Part shown: positions 48,401 through 59,929 of the stretch, piece by piece | How the letters are laid out: each line of letters starts with the position of its first letter | Position numbering within the stretch: position 1 is the stretch's first letter | Assembly (NCBI GenBank): GCA_003991915.1 | Contig: RQTK01000082.1 | Coordinates: 487,609 to 551,608 of the forward strand | Direction: 5' to 3' | From: Elysia chlorotica | Lineage: Eukaryota > Mollusca > Gastropoda > Plakobranchidae | Length of the DNA: 64,000 nt | Made by a program: the position numbers and the translations under genes | The notes under the pieces: model-generated | Seen by the model: only the letters and a program-made list of their open reading frames with translations | What the model was told of the DNA's origin: nothing | Databases searched by the model: none

Positions 48401-49797
48401 GCCTACCTATAGTACTGGCCTTCCAGTATCTTGGCAGCCAGGGAAGAATAGTGCTCTCTCACTTTACTGAAATGTGTAGTGGCTTGATCACATAGCGATG
48501 TCGCTAAAAGAAAGATTTATTCATCTTAAATCCAAGCAAAAAAATCATCATAACTTTTAAAGCCAAAAATATAATATAAGTGCAAAACATATGCAATATA
48601 CATGTAATTATCACTGACTGTTATTGTATCACTCTCTATACCAGCAGGGTGAGATCAAGGTTGTTTATTTTCAGTGACAGTGTAATTTATTTTCATTTTT
48701 TCTGATTAGGAGGGCGAACTGGGGCAGGTCCCTGGTTTGAATCCCATAATTGGTCAAAAATGTATTTGTCCAATTTTGTCCCCTTCTGGATGAGCCGATA
48801 TCGGTTTAATGTGAGTGGCTGAGACAGGAGTCATGGTATCCCTGCACTGTCTCTGTGTGGAAGCATGTAAAATTGCCAGACACTGGTCTTTGGACCTGTC
48901 CACAATATAGCCTTTAAAGACCTTGAAAGCTAAGTGACAAACAATAAACCCTGCATACACGAATAATGGAAGGAGATAAGATTTGGCTGCAGGCAGAGGC
49001 AAAGTAGCATACTGTTTTAGCAATAAAGATGTTGATAGATAAAGTAGCTTAGTCAGAAGAGCAAATTGACTTCTAATTTTTTGTTAAATACTATAATTGA
49101 TAACACTACTAAGCCACCTTACTGATTGATTTGGTATCAGTACATGATTGGCCACACCCTGGGTATCTTTCATCTTGTATTTTAAGAGACACATGACAAT
49201 TTCAGCTATGGATACAAAAAGTGAACTATAGATAAGAGTATCAGTATGCCAAAATCTTTTTCCTCACCATTTGACGCATTTGATGGTTGATGGATAGCCT
49301 GGAGAATGGTTTGGATTTCACGAGCAGTTTGCTCCAAGTCACGAACAACACTCCTTATCTCCTGGAAAAATCAATCAAAGTGAAAGATCATTGCATATTA
49401 TTTTCAACTCTATACTTTCTAACCTATACAAGTCCTCAAGTACCACCAACTCTCTCTCTTTTTAATCCCTTTCATTATTATCATGTTTCTGTCCAAATAA
49501 TGAACAGAAACACTGCACTCAATATTTTTTTTTATTATAACTGTGTAGATCGACCTTTCTTGAGAATGCCTAGATCTAGATCTAGAAAGATTTAGAGGAG
49601 ATGATAATTTTCTTTGACGGGTAGGCAAAACAACTTTATTTGAACCAAAATATTGAAAGATATATATACTCATACATACGGTAACATAGCAATTATCTAT
49701 CTGATGTGTACAATCTATATAAATTTACCTCTCTAAGATCATGGTCAGCATTTAAGTAATCTTGAAAATCTTTGAAGATTTTTGTGGCTGATTCCAT
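45408..49797 (-). CDS. TSN: Translin, 7 coding exons plus one duplicate exon
   Basis: Translin is a mostly helical single-strand DNA/RNA-binding protein. With TRAX it forms C3PO, the nuclease that clears siRNA passenger strands and trims tRNA leaders. Exons in order of transcription: 49797-49729, 49361-49268, 48503-48407, 48110-47995, then 47402-47323 or 46718-46639, then 46123-46032 and 45546-45408. All introns are GT-AG and the reading frame closes at 228 residues, the length of human translin. Signature blocks are LEQTAREIQTILQAIHQ, FNDHWKFGTQRLVYL, GFHIDLDDYLMGIL, VTAGDYSKP (GTP-site-like), ELDSGFRLLNLKND and LRKRFDGLKYDVK. The ATG gives MESATKIFKDF, aligned with the human start. Its 5' end faces COA3 about 0.7 kb away and its 3' end faces HAT1. 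Exon 5 exists twice with the same protein sequence. Confidence 0.96.
46639..46718 (-). CDS. TSN: TSN duplicate exon 5, downstream copy
   Basis: Encodes the second half of a split Val codon and then KTKREEGFHIDLDDYL and MGILNLTSEL. Acceptor TTTTTTCTCCAG and donor GTAAAAAG are both sound. At 80 bp it cannot be spliced together with the upstream copy without shifting the frame, so it must be an alternative to it or be skipped. Confidence 0.85.
47323..47402 (-). CDS. TSN: TSN exon 5, upstream copy
   Basis: Same 80-bp exon with a longer pyrimidine tract before its acceptor (TTTTTTTTTTGTCCAG) and the same GTAAAAAG donor. It encodes identical residues to the copy at 46639-46718. Position and tract length suggest this is the default exon, which is an inference. 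Confidence 0.85.
48715..48925 (+). mobile_element. SINE in TSN intron 2
   Basis: Forward SINE. B-box-like GGTTTGAATCCC, then TGGCTGAGACAGGAGTCATG, GTGTGGAAGCATGTAAAATTG and CTGTCCACAATATAGCC in the family order. It lies antisense to TSN. Confidence 0.72.
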
Positions 49798-50499
49798 TTT
49801 TTTTGTGTGTAGATCTAGATTCTAGATCTATGTCTATACCTTGAGAATGAGAAGGACGTCTAAATCTAGATTAAGCTAAGAAAGGATTAAATTATATCTA
49901 GAGTAAATCTAATAGGCCTACTGATCCCCAAAACATAGAATCAAGATCAATCACTTTATAAGGTTTGGCTAACAATAAAATAAATTATCCACAGCGAAAA
50001 TTTCAATTAATAGTTTCGTTTTGCTTTTTTAGAATCTATTTAATCTCAGCCTAGTCTGAGCAGTCCTTGAAGAGCAGTGCTTTAGAATACAATTCTTCAT
50101 CAATGGCTCAACGCAAATCTTATAAAAGTCTCTGATAAGCAAAGTAAATTGAAAGCTGAATGTCTGTCGACAGTTGAAACCGAAAGTAGGCTTTCAGCAG
50201 CACTATGCACTATGCAGTTGAAAGCAGTAAGCTTAACCTTGCAGGGTTTGTTTTCAATCACTTTTCATTCTCATTTTCCGACTAAATAACTTGTGTAAGC
50301 TTGATAACAACAGCTTTGTTTTTGGAATAGGCCTAGAATCCACATTTTCGAGGTGTATCTACGTAGATCTCTATATATACTTTTATAATTCTAGTAAAGT
50401 TTCTTCCTTTGAGTTCAAATAATATTAGATCTAGAAATCTAGATCTAGATCTAGAAATCTAGACACTCTACATCTTGATCAAGTCCATAGCCTTACAAA
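49798..50499. promoter_or_regulatory. Shared TSN-COA3 upstream region, likely bidirectional promoter
   Basis: About 702 bp separate the divergent start codons of TSN (minus) and COA3 (plus). TCTAGA/AGATCT hexamer runs sit just behind each start (about 49812-49830 and 50430-50463). No TATA box is convincing. A shared promoter is inferred from geometry alone. Confidence 0.5.
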
Positions 50500-52379
50500 A
50501 TGACAGGAGAGAACCGTCTTCCAGAAGTAGATCAGATATCAAAACCAAAGGATCAAGTGAAGTCTGACAAATATTTCGTTCAGAAGGCTGAGAAGATGCA
50601 TGCTTTGAAAGGGAGGAAAATACTGGCTTTGAAAGGAAAGAACAAGATTGTTGGTTTAACACTTGTTGGCTGTGTACTTGGAATCTGTATCCTTTTTCAA
50701 ACAAATGAAATCACAAGGTCTAGAGGTAGTCTAGATCATAAAACGATACTAAGACTTCTTAATATAAAGTGAAAAACTCATATAATTCTAAGTGCTTGGG
50801 ATTTATCTATTTATCTAAACTTCGAAAATTTTACCGAAGGGGACGACATTGTATACTTGAACCACAAAAGTGTTAAAATTAAATGACAGTTACTTGTAAA
50901 CCTTTTTTGAAAAAGTTGATAATGATGTTAGTTTACTATCGTTTCCCTTCTATAACAAGCTTCTCCTAACCCCATTTCTTTTAAAGATATGTCATGGGCA
51001 GCAATTAACATTGAATTCTGCTTGAGAGGTAGTGCTTTTGTAATGCCTGTTGGTAGTGTGAGCTTCAAATATAGAGAATCAAACCAGAAAAACTTGAAAA
51101 AATTTATGAGTCTTATTTTGATAGGTCAAAGAGAAAGAAAAATAATCTTTTATCTTTCATAATTCGGTTTATCAGAAATTCGAATTATCACACTCTGTTT
51201 TGTGAGGTTTCCACTGTAAGGTCTTGATTAATTTAATACTAGTCTTCGGTTTAGGATCTAAAAATTGTTGAGGTTTTTTTTTTATCAATTAGTCATCTTA
51301 AAGCATTCAGATCGTACTAGTCACCATGCTTAGACTATATATATAATGTCTATAGATCTGTTTTTGTTGGTATTAATTATTCATCTGCAAAGCATTCAGA
51401 TCATACTAGTAACCATACTTAGATACTCTTTCAGTTTAGTTGTGATGTTTCTTTAGATTTAAGTAATGTATAGTAGGCTGATCTAATCATATTAAATTCT
51501 CATTTAGGGGATAGACTCTGCAACGATTTTAAAGCGTAAAGAATTAGTCATCCAGCCTTCAAATTAACACTCAACCAAGTTAATATTTTCAGAATCTCTG
51601 ATTTTGACTCAATGTACTCGCACCTTGTTTATAAGTTCATGTACCAAAAAAACTGTGAAAGTGCCCGTTTTCATATGCTGTGACAACTAACAAAGGCTTT
51701 AATCGTACAGTGCAATGTGCTTTAAAAGATAAATCTTAAAAATCGTATAAAAGTATATATGGCTTACAAAAACTATTTTCAAGGAACCAATTCTCTATTT
51801 TGAACTTGATAGCCACAGTTTAATTAATATTAACTTATTAAAATAAACTTGTAGGTGTCGCCAAGGGTAGATTCCACTGTATATCTTTGTGTGGGAAACG
51901 AGTTTAGTTAGTATGGATAGTTTTCTACTGGGAAATTTAATTTAATGATTGAGAGTTAAAGCATTGTTCCACAAAATATTATATCTTAATGGTAAGTTTG
52001 GTTTTTGGGTACACATTTGGTATTAGGAGGCAGGCCGTTATATCTGAAGTGTAATGTTGTGCGTCATTTTTCATCTTGAATGCATTAGATGCTGGCTGCA
52101 AAGCATCTAACCCATTGATTTAGTGGTTTTTAAATAAAATTATGATTGGGCTGTGGCACAATCCGGGGGAGGAATTACTAATATTACATGTATTAATCAT
52201 TGCACATGTATTATTTTGTAAGAGAACTGTATGGAAAAGGTGATAAGTGTCACATATAAAATTATCACTATTGTTTTGATCTTGTTGATTTTAATCCTTA
52301 ATCAAGTGCAGATTCTTACACAATGTTCTCTGTGAGGCAAGGGAAAATGATGGAGGCTTTTGACAAGATGCCTGAATAA
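50500..52379 (+). CDS. COA3: Cytochrome c oxidase assembly factor 3 (COA3/CCDC56-like), 2 exons
   Basis: COA3 is a small single-pass protein of the inner mitochondrial membrane that stabilises newly made COX1 early in complex IV assembly. Exon 1 is 50500-50686 (donor GTATCC) and exon 2 is 52312-52379 (acceptor AAGTGCAG), joining at a split Tyr codon. The product is 84 residues (human 106). It has a charged N-terminal part, a basic stretch GRKILALKGKNK before the membrane, a helix at about residues 50-70 (IVGLTLVGCVLGIYSYT), then MFSVRQGKMMEAFDKMPE. The family pattern GIYGYTFYSISQERFLDEL lines up with GIYSYTMFSVRQGKMMEAFD. Exon 1 read past its donor gives a different C-terminus, which I reject because it loses this conserved end. 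A poly(A) signal AATAAA lies at 52896-52901. Confidence 0.87.
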
Positions 52380-53734
52380 AAACGCCTTGCTCTGACGTCT
52401 GAGAGGGGAAATGGTCCAGGGACATGCAAGCTGCGATAAACTGACGTGTGAAACCTGTGCCGGTTCAGTGAAGCATCTGTTGGAACTGAAATATACTGAA
52501 ATTATTGTTTTGTTGTCATGGTTTAAATTTGATATGCACCATTTTTATGTATGGTAGTTGTTTGGATGGCTCAGTGAAATTTTTGGAATATGTTTAGTGT
52601 ATCTTGTTTAGCCTTTATTATGGTGTTAGATCTTTTTGTTTCTGGATAATTCGAAGTTGCTATGATTAAATTAATAGTTTGTGATGAGTTATCTTCATAG
52701 ATTAGAATGTAGTCCTTTTCATTTAAGGATGTAGTAGTGTAATGACTGTGTACGGTGAGAATATATATTAGATTAATATGATTTTTTTTTGGTTTATATA
52801 TTTCTGCTAATACCAGTACATGTTCAAAAATGTGAATGAGTTGTTTTTTTCTTTGATTCTTTCATATGAACAAGATGATTTTCAGTTCAAAAGGAAATAA
52901 AGTATCTGGATTTGTAATTGATTCATATGTTTTGTGTGCGTGTTGATAATACTGGATGATTACATGTATTTAGTCTGTCATTGTTTATGAGGGTTTTTTT
53001 TTCTCCTTTTTTTCTATTATAAAAAATAATTGTTTTTTTGCTCTTTCTGTACTTATTTTGCCAACAATTTTCATTGGTTGAAAATTAAAGCATGGGACCC
53101 ACATAGACAGAAAAAATACCTAATCCTCTTAATAATTTCTTTTAAAAGTAAAATTGAAGCTCTTCTAGTCCAAGTCTATTATGGTTACGATCTTGCCAAA
53201 AAGTGTAAAAAGAAAATTTGATGTAACTATGTTTTGAATCTGACCCGTCGGGTTAGTTAACGTATCAAGCAATCACACCCACATACATGTGATTAATGCT
53301 TAACGGTTTAAAAATTGAAATTATGTAAAGAGTGTGCAAACAGAACAAATATTTACCATAAATTAATGGAGATATTGTAAAGAATTTCTGTTTGTTGAGC
53401 AAATTTCGTACCTTCCAATATTTATACATTTATACGATTTTTGTTTCTTCTTTTTTTTTGTAATCCATCTAGCGCAGTTAATGAATATTTATTACCTAAG
53501 TTGGTTTTAATAATATGCCGAACCAAAAATTGTCATTAACTAATAGCGTAAGTGAGTTGATCACGAAAATTACTTTAATTATAGATTAAAAAATACAGCT
53601 ATGTTAATTTTCAATTTATACTACCATTTTAATACAATTTCGCAGTAAAAAGGAATGTTGCTGAACCAAATACCTAGCCATTACCTGAATTTGTCATGCT
53701 GTCACATAGGGACCTGATTTATAAATATAGCCTA
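52380..53734. other. COA3 3' UTR and intergenic AT-rich sequence
   Basis: Contains the COA3 poly(A) signal at 52896-52901 and no further gene that I can recognise. Confidence 0.5.
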
Positions 53735-53790
53735 TATAGTGCTGCTGTTGGACGTTAAACCAACCCAACAACAACAACCTAATTTATAAA
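53735..53790 (+). mobile_element. SINE tail fragment
   Basis: ATAGCCTATATAGTGCTGCT followed by TTGGACGTTAAACCAACCC and an AACAAC run is the 3' end of the SINE family. Everything upstream is missing. Confidence 0.55.
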
Positions 53791-53794
53791 GAGA

Positions 53795-55099
53795 GTGCCC
53801 TGCTAGTAACAGTTATAACAAAATGTTTCAATTTTTTAAACCCTGAGATGCTGTTCAAAACGTACACTTACATGCAAGTTTTAAATTATTTATGTAGTTT
53901 TTGCGTATTGTTCAGATTAGTAAATTGTTTTTTTTTTTAGTTTAGTCTAAGACACTTGATTCCATGTGGAACATAGGGCCGCAGCAAATCCCCTCCACCG
54001 GACTCGGTCCTGGCTAGTCCATTTCAGCTCGGCCCATTTATTACCAGCAGGTTTTATCACAGCATCGGCGCTTCGCCGACAAGTCTGTTTCGGACGTCCA
54101 ACCTTGCGTTTGCCTTGGTGGATCTACTCTTGTGATGTTGGATACTGAAAATATAACAACTATAAAGTAATGGGCTGTATGTTTCACGGATGATGTGAGT
54201 GACATTTTTTTTCATCTACTAACATTGTAGCAAGGTGGCAATGGATTGCTGTCTATAAAATAAACGAATACATATAATTGCAAAATTTATAAACCTTTAA
54301 TAATTTTTTATACATATATGAAACATTTCAAAATGGTCTACACTTGCAAAACACCTAAGCCTGAACAAAACTCTGAGCAAAGAACAATGAAAAAGAAGAA
54401 AAATCAAGGTGGCAATGAACAGAACTTGATCCCAATCGTACTTGTATATTGTAATAAATGTGTATCAAAATGACTTTGTACATGTAGATCTCAAGTATAC
54501 ACTACTTTATCTCTTTATCTTGCTGTGTCATCTGTCCTGCTCTCTTTTGTGCTCCTACCACCCTATCCATTTTCATGCCCTCACCTATTCTACTTCTGAG
54601 CCCCACGAGTGGACACCCTGTTCGCCGTGAGGTACGTCCCGTAAGGGTGGAGGTTGGATCCTGGTGATTGAGGTGTACCGGCCTGCGGGCTGTCATTCAC
54701 TAACACATCTCTTTAACCCACTCCTTCTACCGAGACGGATGGGTGGTGTGGCCCATGCTGCTCAGTTTCTTACAGTGGAACTGTAGAGGGCCAACTATTC
54801 TGAACTGCAGCGCATTATGTTTTTGCAATGGCATCATCAGGACAACTGGTTACCTCAATTAAGGGAAATGACATACATTTTCTTACAAAAAAAAAAAAAA
54901 ACACGAGTTATTAATTGCACTGCTTAACCCTTGAAAAGTTCAACACATGAAACTGTTCAACTTGGGTGTGTTCACGGTTAGGTTCTGACGCTTTGCCTGT
55001 CGGGGTGTGTAGGTGCCGTGTTGTGAGCTTATGGGCCGGCCGTTTTCCTATTCGTATGGAGGCACGTCGTTTCTGCTGGTCTCTGTGATTGGCAGACTC
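53795..55099 (+). repeat. Direct repeat copy A (about 1.3 kb) of a retroelement nest
   Basis: Shares most of its length with 56093-57449. Internal landmarks include GTGGAACATAGGGCCGCAG, CCATTTATTACCAGCAGG, GTACGTCCCGTAAGGGTGG and a LINE endonuclease start: FLQWNCRG, then after a small deletion and frame change ANYSELQRIM (about 54760-54830). An A14 run near 54890 may be an old poly(A) tail. Confidence 0.8.
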
Positions 55100-56078
55100 T
55101 GAAATGCCCTTTAGGCATTCTATCAATTTGGTATGATGAACTCTGTCGAATGCTTTGGCGTAATCAATAAAGCAGACGTATATATCTTTATGCTTCTCCA
55201 AGTATTTTTCGCAAACCATCTTCATACACATAATGCCCTTACGAGTACCACTGTTAGGCCGAAAACCAAATTGTTCATGTCCGACTTCTTTGTTGATCTT
55301 TGGACCAATGCGGTTTAGTATTATTTTGAGAAGTAATTTCATTGTGTGACTCATAAGACTGATGGTACGAAAGTTCCCACATTCAGTTGCGCTGGGGGTT
55401 TTTGGAAGTGTAATGAAAACTGACTCTTTCATGTCATTTGGAAGATGTCCTGTGTCGTATATATCATTACATAACTTTGTTAGTTCATCAACGCCAAATT
55501 CCTTTAGTGCCTTTAAGTTAACATTTCGATGGTGATATTGTCTAATCCACTTGCTTTTCCATCCTTTATGCCCCTCAATGCATACTCTACTTCTTCTCTC
55601 ATTATAGGAGGGCCTTCTTCGTTTGGCATTGTAGGCTTTTCTGGTCTCGCGTCATCAAATAGATCTCCGACGTACTCGACCCATCGAGCTTTGATTTTGT
55701 CCTGTTCAAAGAGCATGTTTCCTTCTTTGTCTTTTATACAACCTGTACTGTTGTTCTGTCTGTTGGTACCTCTGATCTCTTTTAGGGTGTCGTACATTGT
55801 TTTGGATCTGCCATGGAGTGAGGAACTTTCTACTTTTGAGCATTGGTCCTGAAGCCATTTCTCTTTAGCCTTCCGACATTCTGATCGTATTAAGAGATTG
55901 AGAGCAGCGTACTCTGGGGTGCCTTTCGCTTGCTTTCTTTTCTTCATTAGTTGAAGTATTTCTCCCGTCATCCATTTTTGTTTTGCCTTTTTCTCTACTC
56001 TTGGTATTTGTTCGTTAGCTTCCTGCATGCTTGTTTTCAGGGCTTCCCATCTGTTCTCTATAACCTCTCTGTTCTATA
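55100..56078 (-). pseudogene. Fragment of non-LTR reverse transcriptase (LINE), broken
   Basis: On the minus strand an open segment begins near 56078 (NREVIENRWEALKTSMQ), passes through KASGLDNITIEML and hits a stop near 55512. Reading resumes in another frame with ALKEFGVDELTKLCNDIYD, SLMSHTMKLLLKIILNRI, EQFGFRPNSGTRKG and the palm motif FIDYAKAFDRV. The match ends abruptly at about 55100 where direct repeat A begins, so the catalytic YxDD half is missing. With a frameshift or stop and a truncation it cannot be active. The order (linker, fingers, palm motif A) is typical of endonuclease-RT LINEs. Confidence 0.88.
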
Positions 56079-56092
56079 GGGACTTCAATTAT

Positions 56093-57449
56093 AACGAGAG
56101 TGCCACTGCTAGGAACAATTATAACAAAAAGTTTCAATTTTTAAAACCCTGAGATGCTGTTCAAAACGTACACTTACATGCAAGTTTTAAATGTTTCAAC
56201 AAAAAGCGAACATTTCTTCAGCTTGTCAGTACATGCGTATTGTTTACATTAGTTGTCTTTTCAGTTTAGTTTAGTTGAAGCCTCTTGATGCCATGTGGAA
56301 CATAGGGCCGCAGTAAATCCTCTCCACCGGACTCGGTCCTGGCTAGCTATTTCAGCTCGGCCCATTTATTACCAGCAGGTTTTATCTCAGCATCGGCGCT
56401 TCGCTGCCAAGTCTGTTTCGGACGACCAACCTTGTGTTTGCCATGGTGGTTCCACTCTTGTGATGTTGGATACTGAAAATATAACAACTATAAAGTAATG
56501 GGCTGTATGTTTGGATGATGTGAGTGACATTTATTTTCATCTACTAACATTGTAACAAGGTGGCAATGGATTGCTGTCTATAAAATAAACGAATACATAT
56601 AATTGCAAAATTTATAAACCTTTAATAATTTTTTATACATATATGAAACATTTCAAAATGGTCTACACTTGCAAAACACCTAAGCCTGAACATAACTCTG
56701 AGCAAAGAACAATGAAAAAGAAGAAAAAATCAAGGTGGCAATGAACAGAACTTGACCCCAATCGAACTTGTACATTGTTATAAATTTGTAGCCTACAAAA
56801 TGACTTTGTACATGTAGATCTCAAGTATACACTACTTTATCTCTTTATCTTGCTGTGTCATCTGTCCCGCTCTCTTTTGTGCTGCTACCGCCCTATCCAT
56901 TTCCATGCCCTCACCTATTCTACTTCTGAGCCCCACGAGTGGACACCCTGTTCGCCGTGAGGTACGTCCCGTAAGGGTGGAGGTTGGATCCTGGTGATTG
57001 AGGTGTACCGGCCTGCGGGCTGTCATTCACTAACACATCTCTTTAACCCACTCCTTCTACCGAGACGGATGGGTGGTGTGGCCCATGCTGCTCAGTTTCT
57101 TACAGTGGAACTGTAGAGGGCCAACTATTCTGAACTGCAGCGCATTAAAATGTTTTTGCAATGGCATCATCAGGACAACTGGTTACCTCAATTAAGGGAA
57201 ATGACATACATTTTCTTACAAAAAAAAAAAAAAACACGAGTTATTAATTGCACTGCTTAACCCTTGAAAAGTTCAACACATGAAACTGTTCAACTTGGGT
57301 GTGTTCATGGTAGGTAGAAAAGTTAGGTTCGGACGCTTTGCCTGTCGGGGTGTGTAGGTGCCGTGTTGTGAGCTTATGGGCCGACCGTTTTCCTATTCGT
57401 ATGGAGGCACGTCGTTTCTGCTGGTCTCTGTGGTTGGCAGACTCTGAAC
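56093..57449 (+). repeat. Direct repeat copy B (about 1.35 kb)
   Basis: Second copy of 53795-55099 in the same orientation, with substitutions and a few indels. Copy B has an extra segment near 56203-56260 and about 12 extra bases near 57310-57325. It includes the same LINE endonuclease start near 57095-57165 and an A15 run near 57222. Confidence 0.8.
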
Positions 57450-58780
57450 ACTGAACAGGGCGTGAATGGTGTCGCTTGACTGGAAAAATTGTTTCACTCA
57501 CTGGGTCAAAGTTGAACCTCTCCCCATCTACGATCTTCTTCGGTGAAGCACCTGATGGATTATGTGTGGAGGGGGAACGGGAAATTGCAAACCCACTAGG
57601 CGCTACATTTTCCCGGAACTCCTCCAACCACCACTACTCCCCTACATTTCAAGACTTATAAGAGCGATCTGATGAGAAACCGATTGCCTTTTCTCCAGAC
57701 TACTCTAAAGACTACAATAAATCATTCTCTTCTCCTTAAACTAAATATAGCCTACTTCTGTCTTCAACTTCCGAAGGAGACGACCGCAGGCCCAGATTTA
57801 CTGAATAATAAAAATATAAAAAATCTCCCAAATTCAATCTCTTCAAATTCTAGTACAGCTGTTTAATGAAACCTGGTTGTCACATACTTTTCCGGAGTCC
57901 TGGCGCAAAGCCACAGTTTTCCCCATTCTAAAACCTGGAAAACCCACAAAATTATAGATGCCTCTGTAAACTGTTATAAAGAATGGTAGCCAAACGACTA
58001 CCTTGGCATTAAGAAGTTAATAATCTCTTATCCAACTTCCCGTGTGAATTTAGAGCAAAAAGTTGTACAGCGGATCACCAGATCCGCCTTGAAACATTTA
58101 TTAGAGAGGCGTTTATTAATAGCTAACACACGGTCGCTGTCTTCTTTGACCTAGAAAAAAATTATGACACAACCTGGAAGTATGGCATACTCAAAAACCT
58201 TAAAAGTGTGGGATTCGAGGGCAACCTACCAATATTCATTAAACATTTTCGTAGGTAATTGGCATTAACAAGTAAAGACTGGATCCTCTTTGTCGACTCT
58301 TTCGAGCAGGAGCAGTGAGTTCTCCAGGGCAGCGTTCTCTCTCCAATTCTTTTTTGCATTCAAATAAATTCAATAACTGAGACTCTCAAAATCAACGTGA
58401 ATTGCTCGTTATACGTAGACGACATTGTCGCCTACTACAGAGCGTCTTCAATTCCAACCATAGAGCGGCAACTCCAACTGCAGCTCAACGCTATTCAGAA
58501 ATGGACAGACACAATCAGCTTCAAATTCTCCCATCAGAAAACGACAGCTATTAATTTTTGTAATAAAAAGGAAATTTCAAAGCGATCCTGATCTCTACAC
58601 CGACCGTGGCCAAAGAATTCCTATAGAAGATGAAGCAAAAATTTTAGGTGCTAGATTTGACCAAAAAAAAAATTTCCTTTATCCCCCCACCTGAAATATC
58701 TGAAGGAAAAGTGTCAGAAAGCACGTAATCTGATTAAAACCTTATCCGGAACAGACTGTGGAGCACATAGAGAATCTCTT
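57450..58780 (+). pseudogene. Decayed Jockey-like LINE reverse transcriptase
   Basis: Successive blocks in changing frames follow the order of Jockey-type ORF2: IANPLGATFSRNSSNHHYSP (to 57660), then a disrupted segment, then PESWRKATVFPILKPGKPT (about 57895-57950), CTADHQIRLETFIREAFIN, AVFFDLEKNYDTTWKYGIL (palm motif A, about 58137-58190), LQGSVLSPILFCIQINSI, the catalytic box SLYVDDIVAYYR (about 58403-58440) and RQLQLQLNAIQKWTD. Stops and frameshifts separate most blocks, so the copy is dead. The endonuclease start in repeat copy B just upstream is in the same orientation and may belong to the same element, with an internal deletion. Confidence 0.88.
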
Positions 58781-59929
58781 CTCTACTGACTGTCCACCTC
58801 TTCACCGTGAAAGAAATAATTATGTACCTTGCTTCCAAACCATTAGAGAGCATATTTGCTTTTGTTATAATCCTTAGCGCTTACTTAGGTACCCGAAGGA
58901 GATTGGTGTGTAGGCTATAATAAAATTTAACTGTGTTAATCCTACATATGGATGTTTTAAACAACTGTATACACCCTTTATTTTTAACCAACCTTTTTAT
59001 GCACAATTTGTATGCTTTTACCACCACTCAGAGAGATAAAGGAGTCACCGCCGCTACTATTATAATGTATTAATTTTTGTAGGACATCATTGTAGTTACC
59101 GTGCTCACTCACTCACCATACACCACAAAGGGAAACTATCATGTAAAATCCTGAGGTGTCAAGAGGAAGCATTACTTCCCTTTACAATAGTTTACGGTGT
59201 CTGTTTATCAACAGTGTCAGTATGAGTAATCGATAAATTTGGCAAAGTGAAAGTAGATTGGATGGTTACGAAAAAAATACATCCTGCCATTCCTGCGTTC
59301 TAGACCTACAATGTTCAGTATGACCACTGTGGGTAAAATGGTATGTAAAATCTCTGTACCGTACCATTTTACAGATAGGGTGGATTTGAAGATCTAGATG
59401 TACCGGTATTCTATAGATGAAAGGCAATCTTTGTTGTGTCATTAAGTGTCTTAGAATACCAGACAACCCACGGTCAAGATATATTCGAGATCGAGAGAGC
59501 TGATTTAGATTCTGGATTAGGGGTAGCCTACATCTAATAGTTACAACCATGTTAGGCTTTAAGCTATAAATACCCTTGACTAACGGTTCTTTTCATTTTT
59601 TTTCAAACGAGATTTAATTTAGTCCACGGTCTGATTTTATTAACACTCATGCTACCACAGATCTAGAATCAACTTTGTCTTTGAAGGTGAAGTCAAGTTT
59701 AGTGCTGTTTGTCCACTTGAGTGCTCAGAAGTTAATCATTTACCCATTATCATATAGAGTTAATGGGTGATGAATTTGACAGGTAGCTGCATTTAAACTC
59801 CAATAAATTATTTTCTGAAAGTGGCAGAGTCGAAGATGATTTGATGATTTGAACCAGTGAATGCCAAAGGTTTCAACAAGAATAAAAGTTTATGTCAGAG
59901 GGCACACTGGCTTGCCCGGACCGAGAAAT
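58781..59929. other. Intergenic stretch after the LINE nest
   Basis: AT-rich sequence without recognisable genes; may include eroded LINE 3' sequence near 58800. Confidence 0.4.

Noticed and set aside
50500..50772. Single-exon 90-residue protein in place of spliced COA3
   Set aside because: Reading past 50686 loses the conserved post-membrane segment; splicing to 52312 restores it in phase.
53795..57449. LTR retrotransposon
   Set aside because: The flanking repeats lack a TG...CA structure and the enclosed protein is a non-LTR-type RT on the opposite strand; no gag, protease or integrase is seen.
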